Shown here one piece after another: positions 58,301 through 64,000 of a stretch of DNA of 64,000 nt. Origin of the DNA: an uncultured Opitutaceae bacterium (GTDB lineage: Bacteria; Verrucomicrobiota; Verrucomicrobiia; Opitutales; Opitutaceae). Numbering within the stretch: position 1 is the stretch's first letter; every line of letters starts with the position of its first letter. The notes under the pieces were generated by a model that worked only from the letters and a program-made list of their open reading frames with translations, was not told the DNA's origin and ran no database searches. The translations under genes and the position numbers were made by a program. Where the stretch lies: contig CALFNN010000038.1 of assembly GCA_937902925.1 (NCBI GenBank), positions 1 through 64,000 on the forward strand, given 5' to 3'.

Positions 58301-60674
58301 GCCGGCGCGTTTTTTTTCGCCGCGCGACGAGACGGTGCGGGCGCGTTTGCGGGCGGAGGCGAAGATTCCCGCCGATGCCGTCGTTTGTTTCACGGCGGCC
58401 CGGCTCGCGACGGTGAAGGGTTTCGACAGCCAGTTGAAGGCGGCGAAGCGGTTGCACGGAAGCGCGGCCGGCGAGCGGGTGCATTTTGTCTGGGCCGGCG
58501 ACGGCGATCAGCGGGCCGCACTGGAGCGCGAGATTGCGCAGCAGGGGCTCGGCGGGGTCGTGCATTTGCTCGGTCAGCGCTGGGACGTGGCGGACTGGTA
58601 TGACGCCGCGGATATTTTCGTGCTGCCGTCACGGATGGAAGGCATGCCGCTCGCCATCATGGAGGCGATGGCGAAGGGCCTGGCGGTCGTCACGACCGCG
58701 GTCAGCGGGATTCCCGAGGAACTGGGCGACACGGGGCGACTGCTGCCCGACCCTGCGACTGATGCCGTCGGCGTCGTCACAGGGTTGGTCGAAACCGTCG
58801 CGGCGTGGGCGGCGAATCCCGCGGAGTGCCGCGCCCAAGGCGAACGCTGCCGGGAGCGCGCCATGCGGATGTTCCGCGAGGAATTGATGATCGAGCGCAC
58901 GCTCGACGTGATCGATCATGCACTCGAGGCGCCGCGCGTTCCCGTGCCCGCACCCGAGCCTTCGGCGAAGGACGACGCGGCGGCGGCCCGGAGCGCGTTC
59001 GAGCGCGGCGACTACCGCGAGGCGTTGCGGCTGGCGCAGGCGGCGCTCAAAGCCGATCACCGGTCGATCGCGGCGCTCGCCGTGCTCGGCGACGTCGCGT
59101 TGCTCAAGGACGCGACCATGGCGGAAAACATTTTCCGGCAGGCGCTGCAGATCGCGCCGCACGACGCCACGCTCTCGGCCGGGTTGGGCGAGGCGTTGCT
59201 CGGGCAGAACAAGTCGCGCGAGGCGGGCAAGGTCCTGCGCGCCGCCGCGGCCGGCGATCCGCGAAACCTGCGCGTGCTCACCGCGACGGCACGCTGGCAC
59301 GAACGCGAGGGCCGGTTCGACGAGGCGGCGGTCGCGCTGCGGCTCGCCGTGCCGCTCGCGCCGGCCACCGCGGCGGCGTGTCTGGGCCTGGGTCACGCAT
59401 TCAAGCGTTGCGGCTGCCTCCCCGAGGCGCTCGGCCGCTACCGCCGCGCAGTTGGGGTCGAGACACCGATCGCCGCGGTCGATCCGGCGGCCAAGCCGGT
59501 GCGGATTGCGCTGCTGGTGCAATACCCGCAGGGCTGGACGAGCATCCGCAGCGTGTGGGAGGCGTTTCGCGACGATCCACAATTCGCCACGACGATCATC
59601 GCCTGCCCGAATCGCCCGCCGAACCAGGTCGAGGGCGGCAGTAACGCGATCTATGGATTTCTCGAACAGCAGGGCGTGCTCTTCACGCGGTGGACCGACT
59701 TCCGGTTCGAGCCGGGATTCGCCGATGTGTTGTTCATCCAGCTGCCCTATGACATCACGCGCCCGACGCCGCTGCACGGATCCGAATTGCTGAAGCTGGT
59801 GCCACGCCTCGCATATGTGCCGTATGCACTCGAGATCGGCGGCGGAGCGGAAAACATCAACCTCCTCACGAATCTCCCGCTGCACCAGTTTGCGTGGGCG
59901 GTATTCGCGCGCAGTGCGCGGCACAAGGCAGCCTTCGCCCGCTCGTGCGCCAGTGGCGACGCGCATGTCGTCGTCACCGGCCATCCGAAGATGGATGCGT
60001 TGCGCGGGCTCGCCGCCGCGCGCGACGCGGAGCTGGAGCGCTTCATCGCGGGGCGAAAGATGGTGATCTGGAATCCGCACTACGATGCGCGTCCCGATGG
60101 TTCGGAGTGGGGCACGGGCTATTCGACTTTCCTGCGCTGGTGGCGCTTCCTGCCAGGGGAATTCGGCCGGCGGCAGGACCTGGCCTTCGTCATCCGCCCG
60201 CACCCGCTCTTTTTCGACACGCTCAAGCAGCGGCAGTTGATGACGGCGGAGCAGGTGGATGAATTCCTGGCGCGCTGCTCGGCGGCGGGCAACGTGCAGA
60301 TCGACCGGCGGTCCTCGTATCTGCCGGTGTTTGCCGCGTCCGCCGCGATGATGTCCGACGCCTCGTCGTTCGTCCTCGAGTATGCGGCCACGGGCCATCC
60401 GCTGCTTTACCTCCACAATCCGCACGGTCCGGGCCTCAACGCAGACGGGGCGTTTGTCCGCGACCATTGCGCGACGGCACAGACCGAGGCGGAGATCGCG
60501 GCGTTCCTCGACGACCTTGCCGCCGGGCGGGACGAACACGGCGACGAGCGGCGTGCCGCGTATCGCAGCGAGTTCATGCATCTGCCGGCGGAAGGCGCGG
60601 GTGAGGCGATCAAGCAGGCCGTGCTGGCACGTTTGCGCACCGAAGCCTCAGAATTGAACGCCGCGAGCCGATAG
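55377..60674 (+). CDS. Multi-domain glycosyltransferase: GT41-like, TPR, GT4, TPR, CDP-polyol transferase
   Basis: A 1765-residue cytosolic protein with three transferase modules. Module 1 (about 246-620) is SPINDLY/GT41-like: RLRIGFINRHFGPQTETFTT and VYLDTFPFGGVNSLIDPLEI. A TPR stretch spans about 640-780. Module 2 (about 804-1180) is GT4: ILVYTDDPQHGGVAHYNHAL, HYGRPARFFSPRD, FTAARLATVKGFD and EGMPLAIMEAMAKGLAVVTT. More TPRs lie at about 1200-1365. Module 3 (about 1375-1765) resembles CDP-glycerol/ribitol glycerophosphotransferases of the TagB/TagF type: VIWNPHYDARPDG, FVIRPHPLFF and MSDASSFVLEYAATGHPLLY. The next gene is expected to make CDP-ribitol, a natural donor for module 3. Start at ATG 55377. 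Confidence 0.85.
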   Translation: MSTATLLPSPATASPVSAEAVEPTGGAGGTAAFDRVRAALAVYVAKPADGEGWAELLDAMRAASAVIAAFRRQQINAPDVAAARALIVEVSRSGVHDAAVTERDLAAARGFGGQNWPGLLAAMLLTPAWQWREAPPLTAAPDWLWGDYAAWLFATPQRFSAPGQTAAYAGHYLRRAEELVGWLKRNRGAASVRAALAAYAQHASDIPLYFYEGSLRRHAELRAQLYAAVCRRQQDNFEAIARPRAGRRLRIGFINRHFGPQTETFTTLPSFELLDPERFEVVLFTHGKKETPVQSYCRERCSVYRVLPADLGQQLAMLRAAALDVAVFGTNLTGVMNQVGLIALHRVAPLQVVNNSSCITSGFPEIDLYVSGTLTETAESPAQFSERLGLLPGPAHAFNYEAGREAPTGSWTRAMLGLPDDAAVFVSAANYFKIIPEMQHEWARLLAAVPGSYLLVHPFNPNWSSTFPLERFCAEFDAVLAEHGVDRQRLVVSTVRFPSRSDVKELLRVGDVYLDTFPFGGVNSLIDPLEIGIPVVAWEGDSFRSRMGAALLRVIGLDELVARDAESYRALGRRLATSGEERQALRTRIEDRMSRTPIFLDTLAASDAFGALMEMAFDELEREGREAFRRNREPLRASTAADASALLVDGEANLKAGRFAEADERAWRLLAADPASPPARQLMGRVRLAQGRAARAVSYFLAAVQHVDGNAPLWHDLAVAFGECQQIPQALQALEACLRINARYLDGWLMLARLARDAGNGELWQDALNAARELAPDDERIAALAVAVPADRQGETANAAATRHILVYTDDPQHGGVAHYNHALLLALARAGHRVSCVQSTSASPLVQEQREAGVRHLWLDYATDREFGRTVQDKSHAEWIFRVERPDLIVFSDCSPVSNLAARDVALALGIPYVAVVGFVGEYLAKNFAGQLARLAGQYAQATDVVAVSQENLDLLRTRFGLAADRGRVIHYGRPARFFSPRDETVRARLRAEAKIPADAVVCFTAARLATVKGFDSQLKAAKRLHGSAAGERVHFVWAGDGDQRAALEREIAQQGLGGVVHLLGQRWDVADWYDAADIFVLPSRMEGMPLAIMEAMAKGLAVVTTAVSGIPEELGDTGRLLPDPATDAVGVVTGLVETVAAWAANPAECRAQGERCRERAMRMFREELMIERTLDVIDHALEAPRVPVPAPEPSAKDDAAAARSAFERGDYREALRLAQAALKADHRSIAALAVLGDVALLKDATMAENIFRQALQIAPHDATLSAGLGEALLGQNKSREAGKVLRAAAAGDPRNLRVLTATARWHEREGRFDEAAVALRLAVPLAPATAAACLGLGHAFKRCGCLPEALGRYRRAVGVETPIAAVDPAAKPVRIALLVQYPQGWTSIRSVWEAFRDDPQFATTIIACPNRPPNQVEGGSNAIYGFLEQQGVLFTRWTDFRFEPGFADVLFIQLPYDITRPTPLHGSELLKLVPRLAYVPYALEIGGGAENINLLTNLPLHQFAWAVFARSARHKAAFARSCASGDAHVVVTGHPKMDALRGLAAARDAELERFIAGRKMVIWNPHYDARPDGSEWGTGYSTFLRWWRFLPGEFGRRQDLAFVIRPHPLFFDTLKQRQLMTAEQVDEFLARCSAAGNVQIDRRSSYLPVFAASAAMMSDASSFVLEYAATGHPLLYLHNPHGPGLNADGAFVRDHCATAQTEAEIAAFLDDLAAGRDEHGDERRAAYRSEFMHLPAEGAGEAIKQAVLARLRTEASELNAASR

Positions 60675-60687
60675 AAGGAGGATTCCC

Positions 60688-62010
60688 ATGACCAAGATCG
60701 TCGGCATCATTCTCGCGGGCGGATCCGGCAACCGGTTCGAAGCCGACATCCCGAAGCAATTCTGCCTCCTCAACGGCCGGATGGTGATCGAGCACAGCGT
60801 GGCGACGTTTCGCGAGTCGGGGCTCTTTTCGAAAATCATCGTGGCGCTGCCGCCGGAGTGGATCGACAACCCGCGGGCGGCCCTCGGCGACGTGAACATC
60901 CTCGGCGGGCGGACGCGCAACGAGACGACCTGGGCGGCATTGCGGGCGTGCGATCCCGACACCGACCTCGTGCTCACGCACGATGCCGCGCGACCGTTCG
61001 TGACGACGCAGATTCTCCACGATTGCATCGAGGCGCTGCGCACCCACGAGGCGGTCGATGTCTGCATCCCGGCCGACGACACCATCGTGCAGGTCGGCAC
61101 CGACGGGTTCATCGAGAACATTCCCGACCGCCGCCGGCTGATGCGCGGGCAGACGCCGCAGGGATTTCGATTTGCCGCCCTGCGCGCCGCCTACGAGGCG
61201 AACGCCGGCAACCTCAACGCGACGGACGACGTGGGTATTTACCTGCGACTCGGCGGCCGGTGCAAAATCGTGCCGGGCTCCGCGTTCAACCTCAAGCTGA
61301 CCTATCCCCACGACCTGTTTGTCGCGGAGCGGATCCTGCAATATCGCCCGGCCAATCCCCCGAGCGGGCTCGACCTGAGTGGCAAGCGCGTGCTTCTGCT
61401 CGGCGCCACCGGCGGCATGGGATCCGTCGTGCATGGCGTGCTGCTGGCGCGCGGGGCCGAGGTCACCGCGCCGTCTCACGCCGAACTCGATCTCGCCATC
61501 ACGCCGATTCCAGAGCGGTTCGCCCGACCGTGGGACGCGATCATCCATGCGGCGGGGATCCTGAACGGCGCGAGCGACGCGGCCGGGGTCGATGAAATGC
61601 TGGCCGTGAATTTTCGCTCCGTCGTCGCCCTGACCGACCTGGCGCGCCGCTGCATGAAGGGCGGGGCGATCGTCGTCATCGGTTCCAGCTCGGCCATGAA
61701 GGGCCGCGAGGGCTTTCCGCTGTATTCTGCGTCGAAGGCGGCGGTGAACAATTTCGTCGAGGGCATCGCTCCGGTGTTGTGGCGCGAGGCCGGCGTGCGG
61801 ATCAACTGCATCAATCCCGGTTGCGTGAACACGCGCATGATCAGCGGCGCGCCGGTCACCAACAAGGATCCGCTCGAGCCGGACGACGTCGCCGAGCTGA
61901 TCGCCGCCTACACGCAGCCGGCGGACACCGGCCAGATCGTCAACATCCGTAAATATGTGCCGGTGGCTTCCGCGGCTCCGGTGTCGGTCGCGCTGCAGCA
62001 TGTGGCGTGA
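60688..62010 (+). CDS. Bifunctional cytidylyltransferase / SDR reductase (Bcs1/Acs1-like, CDP-ribitol synthesis)
   Basis: A 440-residue fusion. The N-terminal half (about 1-228) is IspD/TarI-like: GIILAGGSGNRFEADIPKQF, LTHDAARPFVTTQILHD and RGQTPQGFRF. The C-terminal half is an SDR: VLLLGATGGMGSVVHG, IIHAAGILNGASD, VIGSSSAMKG and the catalytic FPLYSASKAAVNNF. This order matches Haemophilus influenzae Bcs1/Acs1, which reduces ribulose-5-phosphate and forms CDP-ribitol. The SDR half is shorter than in Bcs1. A strong Shine-Dalgarno, AAGGAGGA at 60675-60682, precedes ATG 60688, 13 bp after the giant transferase gene. The substrate is inferred from family. Confidence 0.86.
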   Translation: MTKIVGIILAGGSGNRFEADIPKQFCLLNGRMVIEHSVATFRESGLFSKIIVALPPEWIDNPRAALGDVNILGGRTRNETTWAALRACDPDTDLVLTHDAARPFVTTQILHDCIEALRTHEAVDVCIPADDTIVQVGTDGFIENIPDRRRLMRGQTPQGFRFAALRAAYEANAGNLNATDDVGIYLRLGGRCKIVPGSAFNLKLTYPHDLFVAERILQYRPANPPSGLDLSGKRVLLLGATGGMGSVVHGVLLARGAEVTAPSHAELDLAITPIPERFARPWDAIIHAAGILNGASDAAGVDEMLAVNFRSVVALTDLARRCMKGGAIVVIGSSSAMKGREGFPLYSASKAAVNNFVEGIAPVLWREAGVRINCINPGCVNTRMISGAPVTNKDPLEPDDVAELIAAYTQPADTGQIVNIRKYVPVASAAPVSVALQHVA

Positions 62011-62064
62011 GGGCCCGAAGCTTTCCCTTTGTCGTGGCGGGAAACTGACCTCGATTCGCAGCCG

Positions 62065-63174
62065 ATGAATCCCGTTGTCATCGGCTCTGGCCCCGGCGCG
62101 GCGCCCGAAGACTTGGCCGCCGTGCGATCGCGTCGCATCCGGGTCTGTTACTTGAATGCCTGGGCGGGTGCGCTCGAGGAGGCCGCCGGCTACATCGCGC
62201 GCGCACCGACGATCGACCTCGCTCTCCTCGTGACGAATCCGCACGACGCCGCGCTGATGCGCAAGGCGCGGCTCGACTGCGACTGGTATGCGGAGAACGC
62301 GCGCTGCTTCGCTACGCTGCGGCACGATGAAATCGAGTTCCTGCCGGCGTGGGTCTGCGCTCCCGCCGCGGTGCTCGACCTGGCGAAAGCGCCGCGCGAA
62401 CCCGGCGAGGAACGCTGGCTCGTGACGATGGGGCACCAGCCGCAGGCGCTCGGCGCGATGGCGGGCAAAGTGTTCTCGCTCCTCTCGCGGATGGGCGTGC
62501 GGCATCTGTTCTACGCGTTCGACGAGGCGAGCCGGTTCATGCCGTGCTTCGGCGAGATCGCCCCGCACCTCGACGTGTTGATCCACGACGAGTTTCCGCT
62601 GGCGGCCGCGGGCGCGGCGCGGCTGAAGCCGTCGTGCCGCGTGCAACACCGGAGCTGGGTGGCGAACGTTGTCCCGTTTGCCGTGCCGTTCAACGACACG
62701 CCGGAGGAGAAGATCTTGTTTCTCGGCTCGCAGCTCGGGCTGACGCCGCACCGTGAGCGGCAGATTGCGTTTCTCCAAAAACGATTTGGCGACCGGTTCG
62801 TGCCGAGCCACGACCACTCGGTGGCGGTCGCGGACCGCGACGCGCTCAACCGCTTCAAGGCCGGCTTCTGCCCGGAAGGAAGAAAGTTCGCGACGCCGGC
62901 GATGGCCCGCACGCACACCGACCGGCCGTTCTGGTCGGGCTGCCTCGGCCTCGTGCCGGTCAGCGAGGATTCGCGCGGCGGCGGGCGGCTGGAGGAGCTG
63001 CACCGCGGCGGTCTGATCGTGCGCTATCCGCACGGCGACCTCGAGGCGCTGGCGACGGCGTGCGAACGTGCGCTGGCGACGAGCGACGCGGAGCGCAGGA
63101 AAATTTACGATCACTTCAACACGCACGAAACCGTCGGCGCGGTCGTGGCGTCGGCGCTGGCCGCGGCGAGCTAG
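62065..63174 (+). CDS. Putative glycosyltransferase of the GT-B fold
   Basis: A 369-residue cytosolic protein from ATG 62065 (MNPVVIGSGPGAAPEDLAAV). The first part is a Rossmann-like domain (IRVCYLNAWAGALEEAAGYI, WLVTMGHQPQALGAMAGKVF). The second part carries Glyco_trans_1_2-like features (ILFLGSQLGLTPHRERQIAF, FKAGFCPEGRKFATPAMART, FWSGCLGLVPVSEDSRGGGR). The CgeB-type acidic GE motif is not clearly preserved, so this is a distant member. A TTG at 62029 is an alternative start. It is the third gene after the giant transferase on the plus strand, and it converges with the DUF115 gene, with which it shares its stop at a CTAG. Confidence 0.6.
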   Translation: MNPVVIGSGPGAAPEDLAAVRSRRIRVCYLNAWAGALEEAAGYIARAPTIDLALLVTNPHDAALMRKARLDCDWYAENARCFATLRHDEIEFLPAWVCAPAAVLDLAKAPREPGEERWLVTMGHQPQALGAMAGKVFSLLSRMGVRHLFYAFDEASRFMPCFGEIAPHLDVLIHDEFPLAAAGAARLKPSCRVQHRSWVANVVPFAVPFNDTPEEKILFLGSQLGLTPHRERQIAFLQKRFGDRFVPSHDHSVAVADRDALNRFKAGFCPEGRKFATPAMARTHTDRPFWSGCLGLVPVSEDSRGGGRLEELHRGGLIVRYPHGDLEALATACERALATSDAERRKIYDHFNTHETVGAVVASALAAAS

Positions 63175-64000
63175 GCGTTGGCTGCGAGCTCGACGAGCTC
63201 GGCGAATTCGTCGAGGAAACCCCGCCACCGGTCGCGGCCGCCTTCGATCGGCGGCACGAGATGCGGCATGATTTTCAGCGAGAAGGCGCCGAGGACCCGG
63301 CCGATGTCCGACTGGGTGAACATGTCCCGCCAGGCGCCGGCGAGCGCGTCCGGGCCTCCGTCGAGCAGCGCCGCCTGCAAGGCCGGCAGCCGATTCACGC
63401 CGGCGCGGCCAGCCGCGCGCACCCCGGCGAGCGCCCGGTGCCGGACGTCTTCGCCCGGTGGCTGGGCTGGCGCGAGCGAAGCGAGGGCGGCGTCCTTGTT
63501 CGACGCGCCGGCGCCGAGGGAAAATCGGGCGGGGTGGACCAGCGTGGTGTTGCGCAGGCGGGCGCCGCGATCGTTGACGTTGACCACGAGTCCGGACGGC
63601 CAACTGGCGAGGCGGGCGTCGAGCGTCTGCCAGTCGCCATAGGCGAAAGTGGGGACCGTGGCAGCATAGTTGCCGGGCACCGATGGCTGAGACTGCGCAG
63701 GATTGTAGCCGGAATTCGCATAGAGGGTGGCGTCGGCCTCTGCATGGTGACGGCGGGAGGGATTCGCGGCGTCGGTGGCGAGGTCGAGACCGAACAGATA
63801 GATCGGCGCGCAGCCAAGGTGGCGGGCGAGTTCGAGAGCGGTGCTGCCGCAGTTCTCTGTGATCGGAATCGCCGTGCGCGCCAGGCCGAGGGAGGCCAGC
63901 CAGTCGATGGTGATCTGGGTGCTCGAGAGAAAATACTGGCGGTCCAGCGGCAGTGCGTCCGCCCAAGCCGGCGGACTGGTCGGGGCCAGCACCACGCGGG
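63171..64000 (-). CDS. DUF115 / Maf-type motility accessory protein, 5' end beyond window
   Basis: Maf proteins transfer pseudaminic or legionaminic acid to flagellin in Campylobacter and Aeromonas. The window holds the C-terminal 276 codons of a minus-strand gene still open at 64000. It reads STQITIDWLASLGLARTAIP, then ENCGSTALELARHLGCAPIY, and the DUF115 hallmark LFGLDLATDAANPSRRHHAE (GxDLAxxxxxxH pattern). A helical C-terminus (WRDMFTQSDIGRVLGAFSLK) follows. The catalytic N-terminal part is mostly unseen. It converges with the transferase gene at 62065-63174, their stop codons sharing the palindrome CTAG. Confidence 0.75.
   Translation of the reverse strand, partial: RVVLAPTSPPAWADALPLDRQYFLSSTQITIDWLASLGLARTAIPITENCGSTALELARHLGCAPIYLFGLDLATDAANPSRRHHAEADATLYANSGYNPAQSQPSVPGNYAATVPTFAYGDWQTLDARLASWPSGLVVNVNDRGARLRNTTLVHPARFSLGAGASNKDAALASLAPAQPPGEDVRHRALAGVRAAGRAGVNRLPALQAALLDGGPDALAGAWRDMFTQSDIGRVLGAFSLKIMPHLVPPIEGGRDRWRGFLDEFAELVELAANA

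Noticed and set aside
60610-63966. 1118-codon minus-strand frame spanning the CDP-ribitol synthase and transferase genes
   Set aside because: It is antisense to the Bcs1-like fusion and the following transferase, without recognisable motifs.

Overview
The window is a high-GC bacterial chromosome segment (about two-thirds G+C by eye). It most resembles a Verrucomicrobiota genome of the Opitutaceae type. That is an inference from gene content: Sec-exported PL10 pectate lyases and a GH106 rhamnosidase, many PAS hybrid kinases, HDOD proteins, SPINDLY/GT41 glycosyltransferases, a bS23-type four-helix-bundle gene and REP-like hairpins. No rRNA, tRNA or CRISPR array was recognised.

Left part (1-24 kb). 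A 3'-truncated htpG and a small exported protein come first, then an exported GH106 alpha-L-rhamnosidase-like enzyme. A branched-chain amino-acid ABC operon (livJ-H-M-G-F, minus strand) follows; it is interrupted between livJ and livH by a four-helix-bundle gene enclosed in inverted repeats. Next are an LptF/LptG permease, an SDR dehydrogenase and a convincing homologue of SeqA, the replication-sequestration protein best known from Dam-positive gammaproteobacteria. After these come small exported proteins, thpR, a 2OG-Fe(II) oxygenase and a pectin/peptide block: two PL10 pectate lyases, a SASA esterase, an exported M3 oligopeptidase and a POT peptide transporter. Two copies of a REP-like hairpin lie in this block.

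Signalling region (24-36 kb). A hybrid kinase overlaps its response regulator. A TonB-receptor / YfiR / CHASE8-kinase / receiver operon follows, then a NarX-type kinase with a pseudo-receiver overlapping a LuxR-type regulator. An HDOD gene is preceded by a strong intrinsic terminator, a possible attenuator.

Accessory island (36.5-43 kb). Base composition is visibly less GC-rich. It holds a DUF1016-SNase fusion nuclease, a cysteine desulfurase, an antitoxin/PIN pair, a DndD-like SMC ATPase lacking its C-terminal ATPase lobe, and DndC. No dndE is present. This looks like the relic of a DNA phosphorothioation (Dnd) system.

Right part (43-64 kb). A three-gene unit (proline-rich exported protein, TPR protein, FlgN-like coiled coil) is followed by a hybrid kinase and an HDOD protein. 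A plus-strand glycosylation locus then runs to the end: tandem TPR-SPINDLY glycosyltransferases, another HDOD protein, a CgeB-like transferase, a 1765-residue protein with three glycosyl/polyol-phosphate transferase modules, a Bcs1-like cytidylyltransferase-reductase fusion expected to make CDP-ribitol, another transferase, and a DUF115/Maf-like gene entering from the right edge. The FlgN-like and Maf-like genes suggest, without proving, that flagellin or a surface polymer is the acceptor.
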